Source: Flavobacteriales bacterium (GTDB taxonomy: Bacteria; Bacteroidota; Bacteroidia; Flavobacteriales_E; Vicingaceae). From it: 64,000 nucleotides of DNA. Below, one piece after another: positions 1-10,016 of this stretch. A program made the translations under genes and the position numbers. Location: NCBI GenBank assembly GCA_905339165.1, contig CAJPFH010000012.1, positions 1 through 64,000 on the forward strand, read 5' to 3'. How positions within the stretch are numbered: the stretch's first letter is position 1; each line of letters starts with the position of its first letter. The notes beneath the pieces were generated by a model. That model was not told the origin of the DNA and made no database searches. It saw only the letters and a list, made by a program, of their open reading frames with translations.

Positions 1-3000
1 TCCTGCATCTCGTATGTTGCACCCGTTTGACTTACTTCGGCACAGGGGTCAATATGTATTACTCTTGCTGCCGAATGGTAATTATTTTCCGGTATCCGCA
101 GACTATATTTTCCGGTATGAGACTGGGAATTGTCAATAAAATTGGCTATGTCGTTTTCTATTTCCATATTTTTAAAACTGAAATGTCCGGGCAATTGACA
201 TGAAACCGCTTCGTTCAAATAGGCATAATCTTCGAAATTATCATTAGCAATGTCTGTAATACGAGCATTCAAGGTAACGCCAACAGGCATATTTTGAAGA
301 ACCGGATTATATGAGTACAATGCAGCAGAAGAACGATTTAAAATATCGGAAACCTGCCGGATATAGCCGAATGGGCTTATTTCGTCTATACTGCCTTCTT
401 TCCGCCACAAATCGTTTGCAGTGGAATATGCACTATGATTAGGATTTTTTATGGTAATAAGCAATCCCGAATTGGTATGATATTCCCAAAATGGAGCATA
501 TTGTTCAAATATTCCGTCTTCACGGAGTAGTGGATTAGGATAGTCTTCGGTGGTGGTTTTTCTTAACGCATGATAAGACCAGTAATTTTTAGGACGCCAA
601 ATTCCTCGTAATCCCTTTTTATATGGGTTAATAACATCATCCGGCAAATCTCCACACTCACTACTGTTATCTAAAATTTCGCCTTCAAAAGTATGGGTAA
701 GGGCTGTAAATTTTAATGATGACTTACATGTTTCTGTAACTTGTGCACATTCGGTTCCCCAGTTATCTGAGAATTCAACAGCATTTGTGTTAATTGTTTT
801 CTGTGTAAGAAAATCATTGTCTGTTTCAGCATTTCTTAAACTTGTTGTTTGAGCAACTTTATATCCCTGCATGTTTTTTCTAGCGGTTCGTAAAACCCTT
901 AGCGTGTATTTGTTTGGGGTTCCTGTTACTGCGTATAGGCTGCCTGTTTCATCTATGCAGGTAATCTGTTCGTTTTGATCATCTATTTCAGCTATCCAAA
1001 CTTTTGAATATAAGTCGCTGGATGTATTGTGTTCTATTACCAACAATTGATCACCTACCATAAAGTAATCAGAGGGGACTTTGTTATTTGGTAGGGTTAA
1101 CGTAAAAGTACCATTTCCATTCCAGGTTATGAGTGAATATGTATTGCCAAGAATAGAGAAATCATACGTTTGTGTACGATAATTTCTATAAGCAGGGGCC
1201 ATTCCTTCGTAAGCCCAACTTGCGGGCAAACTGCTAAGAGTATTATATTTGCGGTATTCATCTTCAACAATTGAAACAAGCACATTTCCTGTTTCTGCAT
1301 CGTAACCAATATTTTTTACTGCTGCTTTAGCACCTTGCGAAAAATACTCAACCCTGTCAACAATTCCATTATGGTCAATAATTTTCGTGAAATTGGAAGA
1401 ATAAAACCTTTTATTGGTACTTTCGGCAAATTTACCTGATGAGTAACTTGTTAATAATGTTACCGTTTTTGCTATGCCTACAGTACCATCATCAGCAAAA
1501 GAAATTTCTGCATTATGAAACGCCTCTGTGCTTTTCCCCAATTCACCTTGAGAAAGTGTTCCATTTGGATTTAGTAGTGATACCTCATGAATCAATTTTT
1601 TGCTATCATCCTCATCAGTTTTATAATATACCTCCATGCCCTCAACAAGAGAACCGGCTTCATTAAATTTTTCAACTGAACGCATTTTCCCGTGCATATT
1701 ATTTCTGTGAAAAACAAAACCTTGAGACACACCATAATTTTCTAGGAATGCGAAATTTTCTTTTTTAATAGGCATATAATTGATGTAATTCTCAGTATAA
1801 TCCAAATAACTTGGAAAATCATACGCTGTAAAAAATTTAAAAATACTATATCCATTAGCGTGCTTTGTGTATGGCGTAGCATTAACATTTGTTTTGACTT
1901 TAATGCTTCTATATCCTACTAGAGGTGCATTATACAATGACTGATTAGCGGGTGCCTCCTGGTCGAAGTATTCGTTTGGGTAGTTAAGATTGATTCTCTC
2001 CAGTTTTTTTGTTAAAGGCGTAATAAGACTTGACTCATCGTTTCCGTTAGGTGGTTCTTGTTGGGCTACACCGCTGCTTATTTCTACTTCATTTTCAAGC
2101 ATGGTGTAATCATATACCTGCTCATAGGTGTAATTATAATTTCCGCCCATTTCCTGCCAGTTGTCAAACACCTGAATTTTATTAACTCTGGCACCACCTC
2201 CCAGTTTTTTCTTTACCGGATTACTAAGCCTAATCATTGACTGGTGAGTATATAAATATTTTGCGGCCCCTTTTGATAATAAATAGGCAAGCAAAAGGTC
2301 TTTTATCTCCTTAATGCTTATTTGGTCGTAAACATGCGATGTAAGAAAAATATCAAGTGCTCCTCCTGCATTGAGCGAACCCTCCCATAACATTCTTGTA
2401 TTCTTTGCCCATAAATATTGTAGTGAATAATATATGAATGGGTTTACCGCCCCTACCTGCGTTCCCGGGTAATTCGTAGCCTTTATCCAACCAATAGTAT
2501 ACGGTCCACTTGAGCCGATAACACCATAATCATCAACTTCAACATATCCGTTAATATTTTCTTTCTCCACATTATTTAAACCGAGTTTAGAGAGAATATT
2601 AAAATATATTCTTTTCCCTTTATGAAGTTGATAGTTATCAGAAAGATAATCTTTTGCTATAGACTTTGAGCCTGCAGTTAATGGTTCATGCAACTTAAAA
2701 TAGATAATTGGATTTAACTGATGTGAACCAGAATTTTGATAAAGTGCTGCAGGGCTCCCTTCGCTAGGTTCACTGAAATTATCATCCGGAAAATCATCTG
2801 TACCGATAATCTTAAACATTTGCCCGGCTTGCTTATCTTCGACAAACGCATAATCATCCGATTCGTATGAAACGGAAATCTTTGATCCTTCTGGTGTCAA
2901 TACATCAGTTAAGTGATATGCAGATGCATACTGGTCTGATTGTGTTTTATTTTGTTGTGATGAATAGGAATACTCTGTATTAGGCAATGAACAAGAGTTT

Positions 3001-5588
3001 GGTCTATATGTTCCCCATCTATCTGTTGCAAACGGATTGTAATCTGGATTAATGCTGCTGTACTGAAAAGAATATGCACTCAATTGGCCTTTTTGGGAAT
3101 TACCATATGTAAAATAAACACGTTTTAATGTTAATTTTCCCTTTGCATCATTTTCATTATTTGGGAGGGAAACACCACTGTTTCCTGCATAATTGGGGCA
3201 TAAAGAGTAATCATATTCGAAATGAACCGTTTTTACGGGCACGGCATCAGCTCCATTTTTTATCCTGTCATTTTTATTGTACAATTCGATTTTCTTTAAT
3301 CGTTTAAGCGGAGATGATTGATTTATACCGCCATTTTCTCCTGTAACAGCATAAGCGTCAACCCTATTTTCCAAGTAAAATTCTGCAATAAAATTTTTCG
3401 TTTCCACCGAATGAAGATACCAGACATCTTTTGTTCCATATGTGTAAGATGCCGTATTGTCATCAGTAAGCCCCTTATTGTTTTCATTATAATAAGCCTT
3501 GTTTTCTTCTATGGGCAATCGCCATTTCAAATCATTGTATTCTCTGCTATAATTAAACTTTGTATAAGAGCCCATATCATCTTCGCTCGGTCCGTTATTG
3601 CTTACATCAATGTAATCATCCGACAAAACACTAGTTAACAAATAGCCCGTTGTATGTGCAGGTATTTCTTTCGAATAATACATATTACTATACCCACTTG
3701 TATTTTGTTCGGTATTCTCTCCGTTCAGGTAGGTAATATAAGGCTTTGTGCAATCAGAAGGCGTAGCATCTGTTGAAAATGAAACCTCTTTCTGTAGTGT
3801 ATTGTAAACAGGCAAACCATATACATACCTGTTTCCTGTTTCGTTTAATATGGAAATCTCAGAAAGATGATGTTCCGGGTACGAATCTCTATTTATCTGA
3901 GATCTTATACTCTTTGTTCCAGCACTTCCTGAATATGAATAATAATCGGTGATAGTCGGATGAGTAGCGAACAAAGTCGCTTCCTTTGCGTTTAGAAATT
4001 CTATGAGTGTGTTGCGTGGAACTCTATTTTCATTATAATTTACCGAAGGCAAGCTGCTTGTTGTTATGTTTGTTTCAGTATGCGAGCCTACTTTTAGTGT
4101 TTTCTCCGCAGTTAGTAGGAAACCATTATTTAATTTAACTGCTGCGGGCTGATCTCCTCCAAATTGGTCATAAAAATTTTGGTTATTATTCGTCAGTTCA
4201 CTGGCATCTTTAAAATAGACCTTCTCATAGAAAGGAATATCGCCTGTATATCTAAAAAAGTTAGTAGCCTGTTGAGAGTTATTATTCCATGGTTTGCTTT
4301 CCTTGATATTCAAGTCAATGCTTGTAGAATATTTTTTTTGCGTTTTCAACTTTAAAACCTCTTCACTAAAACCTACACCAAAATCAGTTTGACGAGCAGA
4401 GGCAATCGAACCAATATCATTTCTGTGTGCCCTAAAATCAATGCTCACACCATCTGCAGAAGCACTAAAAACATCATACGTAAGTACATTCGGGTTTAGA
4501 TTTTGATTGGGCAAAAAGTTCTCTTCTTGTACTTTATTGAAATCAGTAATTGAGTTTTCCCCTGAATGTTCAAGAAAAATATAGCCATAAGAAGGTGTAT
4601 CTTTGACCTTCTTTAGAACGGTAGAAACTCCTGCAGTATTTCTAAAAAAAGAATAATTAGTCCAAAATATCGCATACCAACCATTTGCTTTTTTATACGA
4701 CTTGTTAAGTGTATAAGACGAATTTAGTAAGGATGGTGTATATGTAGATGTACCATAACTGAGTGGTGTTTTTGATAATGAAATTTCAGTAAAACTAAAA
4801 TTAGGAATCGGGTATCCAGTAGCAATACCGAGAAGCATACTTATTAGCCACGAATTATATTGTGTATTCTTCCCCACTGCCTGCTGATATGTACTCCCAC
4901 TCCTGCTTGAAAAAGTTGAATATGATTCTTTCGTATTTGTTTCAATTTTAATTGGGTTTTTTAGTCTGGTTGCCCAACTGCTTTCACTCACAAAAACATT
5001 ACTACCCCATTTTGAGTCAAAAGAATACTTACGTGAATAAGATTTCCCTTTAAATAAGCCATTTGTTTTATCAGTAGAAAGCGAAGTATATTTACTTAAC
5101 CCAAAAGTTGATACAGAGATTCCATTTTCCAACTCCTTACCACCACTATTAAAGAAAAAACTTTTAAACCGCCCCTTGCCTCCTCCTATGCCAACCCCTG
5201 CATACGGTTTGTTTACCAGTTTTTCTTTTAGTTGATCACCCTTAAAATCATCCGGAATACCTTTAATCTGTCGGTTGATTGAACCGGGAGTACAATTCCA
5301 ACCCAACCCAACCCATGAAGCTTCATCGTTCATCGAAACATTTCCGCTATACGTTAAATTAATGGGATAGCCTTCCACCTCTAATAATGGAATAGTATAA
5401 TTAAAATCGCCTGTAAACAGATTAACCATATCCTGATTTTCCGCAGAGATGTGAATTTGATTTTCTGTGCTTGATGCATTATTGGCATATAAATACAATG
5501 GTCCACACAATTGCAATAAAATACAATAAACCAAAGCAATGGAAACATACCTCGACAAACAACTATTTCGGATTTTTAAAAGGCTCAT
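1..5588 (-). CDS. Giant secreted RHS/YD-like protein, C-terminus beyond left edge
   Basis: The frame is open from an ATG at 5588 to base 1, so at least 1862 residues are visible and the C-terminus lies outside the window. Residues 1-36 look like a signal peptide (charged start, then a hydrophobic stretch ending near LYLYANNASS). It is followed by the block VNLFTGDFNYTIPLLEVEGY and, a little later, ASWVGLGWNC. These blocks are typical of the N-terminus of very long Bacteroidota proteins related to RHS/YD-repeat and SpvB/TcdB-like toxins. The rest is rich in Tyr, Asn, Ser and Gly, as expected for a beta-rich surface polymer. The start codon overlaps the upstream stop (ATGA), so translation is probably coupled to the DNRLRE gene. 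RHS-type core and toxin tips sit at the C-terminus, so whether this one carries a toxin cannot be judged here. Confidence 0.8.
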   Translation of the reverse strand, partial: MSLLKIRNSCLSRYVSIALVYCILLQLCGPLYLYANNASSTENQIHISAENQDMVNLFTGDFNYTIPLLEVEGYPINLTYSGNVSMNDEASWVGLGWNCTPGSINRQIKGIPDDFKGDQLKEKLVNKPYAGVGIGGGKGRFKSFFFNSGGKELENGISVSTFGLSKYTSLSTDKTNGLFKGKSYSRKYSFDSKWGSNVFVSESSWATRLKNPIKIETNTKESYSTFSSRSGSTYQQAVGKNTQYNSWLISMLLGIATGYPIPNFSFTEISLSKTPLSYGTSTYTPSLLNSSYTLNKSYKKANGWYAIFWTNYSFFRNTAGVSTVLKKVKDTPSYGYIFLEHSGENSITDFNKVQEENFLPNQNLNPNVLTYDVFSASADGVSIDFRAHRNDIGSIASARQTDFGVGFSEEVLKLKTQKKYSTSIDLNIKESKPWNNNSQQATNFFRYTGDIPFYEKVYFKDASELTNNNQNFYDQFGGDQPAAVKLNNGFLLTAEKTLKVGSHTETNITTSSLPSVNYNENRVPRNTLIEFLNAKEATLFATHPTITDYYSYSGSAGTKSIRSQINRDSYPEHHLSEISILNETGNRYVYGLPVYNTLQKEVSFSTDATPSDCTKPYITYLNGENTEQNTSGYSNMYYSKEIPAHTTGYLLTSVLSDDYIDVSNNGPSEDDMGSYTKFNYSREYNDLKWRLPIEENKAYYNENNKGLTDDNTASYTYGTKDVWYLHSVETKNFIAEFYLENRVDAYAVTGENGGINQSSPLKRLKKIELYNKNDRIKNGADAVPVKTVHFEYDYSLCPNYAGNSGVSLPNNENDAKGKLTLKRVYFTYGNSQKGQLSAYSFQYSSINPDYNPFATDRWGTYRPNSCSLPNTEYSYSSQQNKTQSDQYASAYHLTDVLTPEGSKISVSYESDDYAFVEDKQAGQMFKIIGTDDFPDDNFSEPSEGSPAALYQNSGSHQLNPIIYFKLHEPLTAGSKSIAKDYLSDNYQLHKGKRIYFNILSKLGLNNVEKENINGYVEVDDYGVIGSSGPYTIGWIKATNYPGTQVGAVNPFIYYSLQYLWAKNTRMLWEGSLNAGGALDIFLTSHVYDQISIKEIKDLLLAYLLSKGAAKYLYTHQSMIRLSNPVKKKLGGGARVNKIQVFDNWQEMGGNYNYTYEQVYDYTMLENEVEISSGVAQQEPPNGNDESSLITPLTKKLERINLNYPNEYFDQEAPANQSLYNAPLVGYRSIKVKTNVNATPYTKHANGYSIFKFFTAYDFPSYLDYTENYINYMPIKKENFAFLENYGVSQGFVFHRNNMHGKMRSVEKFNEAGSLVEGMEVYYKTDEDDSKKLIHEVSLLNPNGTLSQGELGKSTEAFHNAEISFADDGTVGIAKTVTLLTSYSSGKFAESTNKRFYSSNFTKIIDHNGIVDRVEYFSQGAKAAVKNIGYDAETGNVLVSIVEDEYRKYNTLSSLPASWAYEGMAPAYRNYRTQTYDFSILGNTYSLITWNGNGTFTLTLPNNKVPSDYFMVGDQLLVIEHNTSSDLYSKVWIAEIDDQNEQITCIDETGSLYAVTGTPNKYTLRVLRTARKNMQGYKVAQTTSLRNAETDNDFLTQKTINTNAVEFSDNWGTECAQVTETCKSSLKFTALTHTFEGEILDNSSECGDLPDDVINPYKKGLRGIWRPKNYWSYHALRKTTTEDYPNPLLREDGIFEQYAPFWEYHTNSGLLITIKNPNHSAYSTANDLWRKEGSIDEISPFGYIRQVSDILNRSSAALYSYNPVLQNMPVGVTLNARITDIANDNFEDYAYLNEAVSCQLPGHFSFKNMEIENDIANFIDNSQSHTGKYSLRIPENNYHSAARVIHIDPCAEVSQTGATYEMQ

Positions 5589-7366
5589 AATGGCAGGTAT
5601 TTGAATTTTAACTTCTTCATTTCATTTTTTTCATTAACAACTTCCAGGAAATAATAATTTCCGGAACTTAACGATAAGTATGTCAGATCGAGATCAATCT
5701 TATTTATCCCATATTTCTTCACTATAACAGGAGAGCCAGAAATTAATACCTGGGCGTTCTTATCTACCCCCGCAACAATTTGGCGGTTTTCATCTATAAT
5801 TTTATAGCACAATACATTGTTTTCACTTGCAAGTGGATATTCTTCATTGTAAGTAAATTTCAATTCATTGCCTGAAACTAAACAATATCCCCCATCGTGT
5901 TTTTCTTTTAAGCATGTATAGGCGGTAGCAAGAGATGTAATTGAAGTTGGCGGCAATAGTATTTTCAACTCCAATTTCGGTCTCAACGATGCATTACTTG
6001 CATTACTGGAGTGAAATACCATGCGTGCGTGCTGTGTCTGAACAATTAATCGAAATAAGAAACCAAAATTGTATTGAGGGTTTTCAATAAAATATTGAAT
6101 ATGATCAGTTACGTCAAGTGTATAGTTCTGCGTTGCGGATGAACTTTGTGCTAAATAAACGGAATCTGCAGTTACATAAGAAGGTGCATTATTCCACCAA
6201 ACCGAATCTTCATGCCAACGAGATGTTACACGTGCTAAATACGATGCATTTGATTGCGTAGTGGATTGGTGGTCTTTCCCGTAAAGAACTAAATTTGATT
6301 CTAAAATTTCTGCAGAAGATGGTAATGAATTGATGTCAAACCACAATAAACTTCTTTGTTGAAACGGTACTCCTCCTGAAGTCCCGCAATGTGCTCTAAA
6401 TTCATTGCTAACTCCTGACTCATATATGAGTGTTGGAGAAGTTGAACTTAAGAATGCGTCATGACCCAACACACTGTCTGGTTGCAATGTAACATCAACC
6501 GTATCTGTTTCGCTTCCGATAATAATATATCGTCCACCAATATTGCCCAATGAATCAGTTACTTTTACCCAATACAATCCTGCCGTTAAGCTATCGCATG
6601 ATGTACTCGTTTTTCCATTAGACCAATTGTATGTATAAGTGCCAGCACCACCAGATGCGGTAATGCTTGCATATCCTGAATACGGATCAAAAAAATCTAC
6701 ATGATTTACCTCATTTATATCTACTTTTACAGGCAACACATATTTAATTATCAGCTTGGGGCGTTTTGCGGTATTGCCGTTTTCCTTAGAGCCAAAAGAC
6801 ATTCTTCTAGTATAAGTTTCCGTTTGCAACATTAGTGTTACACCAAAACGATTTGCACTCTCTTTTTTAATCCAGTAATTTACCATATCACGTACGTTAA
6901 CATTATAATCTTGTGTACCTGATGTAGATTGTGCAAGCGATACTCTATCAATGCTTGTTGAACCTGTAGAATATGTCGGTTTATTGTTCCATGTTACGCT
7001 GTTCTCTGCCCATGTGGTAGTATTTCTTCTTAAATAACTTGCATTTGAGCTTGAATATAAATGAGAAATTCCGTATAGTTTTAATGTAGCTTCTAAAATA
7101 ATTGCATCACGTGGAATAGATGAAAAATCAAAATCTATAAGGCCACGTATATACTGCGGACAATCAAATGGAGAACATGAATTGTAAGCATACGCTTCTG
7201 TAGTTGTATTACTACCATAATTTGTTGTTGGATTTTGACTTCTTACTATAGCATCTTTTGATGCAGGTAAAGTATCGTATAAAACTTGTGCAAATAATGA
7301 TTGATTTGCACATAACAACAGTATGCTGCTGAAAACAATTAATGTAAGTATATATTTCTTCGACAT
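5585..7366 (-). CDS. Secreted protein with two DNRLRE domains
   Basis: This 593-residue protein has a clear signal peptide (residues 1-26, cleavage likely after SLFAQ). Two homologous modules of about 160 residues follow, at roughly 30-210 and 295-475. Each has the pattern of the DNRLRE/disaggregatase-related (CBM96-like) fold: a start such as DTLPASKDA, a central RGLIDFDFSSIP or RSLLWFDINSLP segment, and a WNNKP or WWNNAP motif. A short region between them (about 215-290) resembles SprB-type repeats (NWSNG, GLYWVKVTD). The C-terminal 110 residues form a further beta-rich domain without an obvious T9SS tail. It sits 4 bases downstream of the small gene and overlaps the giant RHS-like gene by 4 bases, so the three are one operon. 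A carbohydrate- or surface-binding role is inferred from the family only. Confidence 0.8.
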   Translation of the reverse strand: MSKKYILTLIVFSSILLLCANQSLFAQVLYDTLPASKDAIVRSQNPTTNYGSNTTTEAYAYNSCSPFDCPQYIRGLIDFDFSSIPRDAIILEATLKLYGISHLYSSSNASYLRRNTTTWAENSVTWNNKPTYSTGSTSIDRVSLAQSTSGTQDYNVNVRDMVNYWIKKESANRFGVTLMLQTETYTRRMSFGSKENGNTAKRPKLIIKYVLPVKVDINEVNHVDFFDPYSGYASITASGGAGTYTYNWSNGKTSTSCDSLTAGLYWVKVTDSLGNIGGRYIIIGSETDTVDVTLQPDSVLGHDAFLSSTSPTLIYESGVSNEFRAHCGTSGGVPFQQRSLLWFDINSLPSSAEILESNLVLYGKDHQSTTQSNASYLARVTSRWHEDSVWWNNAPSYVTADSVYLAQSSSATQNYTLDVTDHIQYFIENPQYNFGFLFRLIVQTQHARMVFHSSNASNASLRPKLELKILLPPTSITSLATAYTCLKEKHDGGYCLVSGNELKFTYNEEYPLASENNVLCYKIIDENRQIVAGVDKNAQVLISGSPVIVKKYGINKIDLDLTYLSLSSGNYYFLEVVNEKNEMKKLKFKYLPL

Positions 7367-7370
7367 AAAA

Positions 7371-7883
7371 CTACTTTTTGCTTTTTACTTTTGGGTGTTT
7401 GTTTGATTGTTTATCTTCAAGTTCCACTTCAAATTCAAACATATTAAACGGGAATTCAGATGGCATATAACTGCCCATTTTAACAACAATCAGATTGTTT
7501 TCCTTTTTAAAGAATCCGCCATTTTGAAATGATACAGGACTATTACTCAATGCAGCGAAATTTAAAGTATGCGTTTGAACGACTGTGTTTAAATTCCCAT
7601 TGATTAATTTAATATAAATTTTATTTAAGTTGCTATCATTTCCACTTATATCAAATTTGTAATAGATATCATATAATGTATCTGCTGAATTTTCCGGTTG
7701 ATTAATTACCGGAACTATTTCAATAAAGTAATCCTTAACCGTTAAAGTGTCATTCCCATTTTGTGGTATAGTGTCATTTGCAATTAATCCAATCGGTATT
7801 ACAAACAACAAGTACAGTAAATTTTTCAAAATTGAGCTGATGATATTGAATTTAATTTGCATAATGTATGTTTTATAGCACAT
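7371..7883 (-). CDS. Small secreted hypothetical protein
   Basis: The ORF has 170 residues; I do not recognise the family. A hydrophobic signal segment (about residues 16-35, ILKNLLYLLFVIPIGLIAND) suggests export. The start may be the second ATG at 7862, which shortens the N-terminus to a more usual signal peptide beginning MQIKF. The mature part is beta-strand-like with a lysine-rich end (KHPKVKSKK). It is the first gene of the operon with the DNRLRE and RHS-like genes and has a 390-base divergent intergenic region upstream. It may be an accessory factor for the giant protein, by position only. Confidence 0.6.
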   Translation of the reverse strand: MCYKTYIMQIKFNIISSILKNLLYLLFVIPIGLIANDTIPQNGNDTLTVKDYFIEIVPVINQPENSADTLYDIYYKFDISGNDSNLNKIYIKLINGNLNTVVQTHTLNFAALSNSPVSFQNGGFFKKENNLIVVKMGSYMPSEFPFNMFEFEVELEDKQSNKHPKVKSKK

Positions 7884-8273
7884 CTTTATTTGGTTATCTT
7901 TAATAGCATTTCACACTTCAAGTTTATATTCAAAATAGTTATTAAAAAAACCTAAAAGTTTAAAAGAGCACTTTTTAGGTATTTTTAAACAAAGTAAGAT
8001 TGTTGATAAATTAGCGTATTTCTACGTATGTCTTAAAATATCAGTAAAATAGGGCGAAATAATTACTTTATGCTTGAAAATACGCTTGTTTCAGGGCGTA
8101 AAAAAAGGGTGGTTATCAACAATCGTATATAGTGCTTTGCATCCTACAAGAAAAATTTTCAATTGAAAATTTTTCTTGTAGGACAAACTGCAAAACTTAT
8201 AAACACTTAAAAAAAACATGCATTTGCAGTACGCACAGATTACTGCTACTTTTATTAACCAAGAATTTTTATT
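7884..8273. other. Divergent intergenic region, 390 bp
   Basis: This gap separates two divergent operons (RHS-like operon to the left, secretion/pilus operon to the right), so it must carry both promoters. I see no convincing TAnnTTTG box for either. The only strong structure is the 42-bp palindrome listed separately. The minus-strand ORF 8091-8291 across it has no protein-like features and is treated as spurious. Confidence 0.5.
8142..8183. repeat. 42-bp perfect palindrome
   Basis: The 21-base arm TCCTACAAGAAAAATTTTCA (first 20 bases shown) is followed directly by its exact reverse complement, centred between 8162 and 8163, with no loop. Outside it, TTTGCA (8136-8141 region) and TGCAAA (about 8188-8195) extend the symmetry with a short gap. 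There is no T-tract after it on either strand, so it is not a typical terminator. It could be a cruciform-forming site, a binding site for a dimeric protein, or a remnant of a mobile-element end. Confidence 0.85.
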
Positions 8274-9044
8274 TTGAATGATACAATGCACGTAAGGTTG
8301 AATATAGCAACAATAATTTCATGGCTTTGTTTACTATGCCTTTGCTATCCTGTTTGTGCCCAGCAATTGCGTACGCCTGTAACCAGAGAGGTTATTGTAA
8401 CAACCGATTCTTCTGTTATTAAAACTGTAGTTAGAATTGAAAAAAGAAAAAGAAACTCTTTTAAAATGAGTCGCCAGTATTATTGGTATTCGGCCAATAA
8501 AATACAACAAAATACAGGCGAGTATTACGGGCAGTGTTTGCATGGATATTTCAAAGAATTTAATTATTCCGGGCAGATGCTGCAATCCGGCAATATGCAA
8601 AAGGGATTAAAAAACGGCACATGGAAAAAATGGAACGATAAAGGATTTCTCATGTCTTATGCCCATTGGAAAAAAGGACGAATGCATGGCAATTTTTATC
8701 AGGCATTATCTGACGGCTCAACGGTTAGCGGCAAACACAAGCAAGATAAAATACATGGAAAAATCGTTTATTCTACACTAGATAATCCCATGCAAAAAAC
8801 AGTTGTGTTTTACAGAATGGGCGAAAAAATAATTATACCTGAAACAGGAAAAAAGAGCTTTTTGCACTTTAAAAAAAATCCTGTTTCGGAAAAAAAGAAC
8901 AACCCAAAACCCGATTCCGATAAAAAAATGAAGAAGAAAGAAAAGAAAGAGAAGAACGAGAAGGAAAATATCTCAGGGAAAAAGAAGGATAAACAGAATG
9001 AAACAACGAATAAAAACGAAAAAAATGAAAAAGGAAAACCCTAA
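8274..9044 (+). CDS. Secreted MORN-repeat-like protein with lysine-rich tail
   Basis: The ORF has 256 residues. A signal peptide spans about residues 5-30, ending near PVCAQQ; the second ATG at 8286 is an equally good start. Residues 75-165 contain MORN-like units (GEYYGQCLHGYFKEF, GLKNGTWKKWNDKG, KKGRMHGNFYQ) as in the YwqK family. From about residue 205 to the end, the protein is an almost continuous Lys/Glu/Asn tail. It is the first gene of the secretion/pilus operon, and the pseudopilin gene starts inside its 3' end. MORN-like repeats usually mediate contacts, so it may be a periplasmic accessory of the machine. That role is inferred from position only. Confidence 0.7.
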   Translation: MNDTMHVRLNIATIISWLCLLCLCYPVCAQQLRTPVTREVIVTTDSSVIKTVVRIEKRKRNSFKMSRQYYWYSANKIQQNTGEYYGQCLHGYFKEFNYSGQMLQSGNMQKGLKNGTWKKWNDKGFLMSYAHWKKGRMHGNFYQALSDGSTVSGKHKQDKIHGKIVYSTLDNPMQKTVVFYRMGEKIIIPETGKKSFLHFKKNPVSEKKNNPKPDSDKKMKKKEKKEKNEKENISGKKKDKQNETTNKNEKNEKGKP

Positions 9045-9492
9045 CATTTTACATCTGTATATAAGCAAGTATTTTGCTATTCCGAAAATCAATTATAATA
9101 AGCGTATTCATGCTTTTACACTAACGGAACTTTTGGTTGTTTTATGTATTGTAGGTATTCTTATTGCACTGGCGGTGCCCTCACTTATGCCAATGATTTC
9201 AAAAGCCAAAAGCACTGAAGCTCAGTTACAGCTGAAGCACCTACACACCCTGCAAAAAACATATTTCTTTACCCATTCCCGATTTTCAGAAAGTTTTGAT
9301 GAAATTGGTTTTGAACAGCAATCATTGGTTTCGGAAAACGGAACCGCCAATTATAAAATTGAAATTGTGCAATCCGCACACAATTCTTTTAAAGCAACAG
9401 CCACAGCCATAAGTGATTTTGACGGTGATGGCATTTTTAATGTTTGGAGCATTAACCAAGAGGGAAACCTGAGTGAAGATGTAAAGGATTAA
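9025..9492 (+). CDS. Type II secretion/type IV pilus-like pseudopilin (GspG-like)
   Basis: Starting at the ATG at 9025 gives 155 residues; an in-frame ATG at 8998 is also possible. The class III leader and helix are clear: HA/FTLTELLVVLCIVGILIA, with cleavage expected between Ala30 and Phe31 and the conserved Glu at +5 (Glu35). Leader length (about 30 residues) is long, and Ala rather than the usual Gly sits at -1. The remainder is a small globular domain ending with FDGDGIFNVWSINQEG, which resembles the calcium-loop region of GspG-type major pseudopilins. It overlaps the upstream MORN-like gene and lies 5 bases before the prepilin peptidase gene. It should be the pilus-like subunit pushed through the secretin. 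Confidence 0.85.
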   Translation: MKKENPNILHLYISKYFAIPKINYNKRIHAFTLTELLVVLCIVGILIALAVPSLMPMISKAKSTEAQLQLKHLHTLQKTYFFTHSRFSESFDEIGFEQQSLVSENGTANYKIEIVQSAHNSFKATATAISDFDGDGIFNVWSINQEGNLSEDVKD

Positions 9493-9497
9493 CCAAT

Positions 9498-10016
9498 ATG
9501 GAAATTGTACTGCTGCTGATATTAATAAGTTTACTGGGCATAATGGCTTGGCAGGATTTCGTGTTCCGAAGTATTTCCTGGTTTTTGTTTCCGCTGCTTT
9601 TTATTCTTTCCGTTTTATATAACGTAATGCAAACTGACGTATATATTTTTGCTTTTAATTTTTCAATCAATTTTTTGTTTGTTTCAATACTGTTGCTCCT
9701 ACTCAGTTTGTATTTCAGTATAAAAAGCAAACGCATGGTTAATATAATAAACAAGCAAATAGGCTTGGGCGATGTTTTATTTTTTATTTCTGCAGCTACA
9801 TTTTTTTCACCCGTTTGGTATCTGTTTTTTTTTCTTTTCGGTTTAATGCTCTCATTAGTATTTGCCGTCTTTTTTATTTTGCTGAAACAAAAACAAAGCC
9901 TGATTCCACTTGCAGGCATTATGGCTCTGCTTCAGATTTGCTGCACAAGTTGGGTAATTTTCTCTAAGCAACATTTTTTCTATGATACGGGTATTATTAA
10001 TTGGCTTAACGTATGA
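9498..10016 (+). CDS. Prepilin peptidase, short A24 form (GspO/PilD-like)
   Basis: The 172-residue inner-membrane protein has six or so hydrophobic segments. The two catalytic aspartates of the A24 aspartic peptidase family are visible: Asp20 in AWQDF and Asp92 in the GLGD motif (residues 89-92). The N-terminal methyltransferase domain with its CxxC zinc motifs, present in proteobacterial PilD, is absent. It is therefore the short form seen in some archaea and Bacteroidota. It should cleave the leader of the pseudopilin encoded just upstream. The last codons overlap the start of the ATPase gene (ATGA). Confidence 0.88.
   Translation: MEIVLLLILISLLGIMAWQDFVFRSISWFLFPLLFILSVLYNVMQTDVYIFAFNFSINFLFVSILLLLLSLYFSIKSKRMVNIINKQIGLGDVLFFISAATFFSPVWYLFFFLFGLMLSLVFAVFFILLKQKQSLIPLAGIMALLQICCTSWVIFSKQHFFYDTGIINWLNV

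Noticed and set aside
1439-4355. Several plus-strand ORFs inside the RHS-like gene
   Set aside because: All are antisense shadows of one continuous minus-strand coding frame.
8091-8291. 66-codon minus-strand ORF upstream of the pilus operon
   Set aside because: It spans the 42-bp palindrome and lacks any domain or start context.
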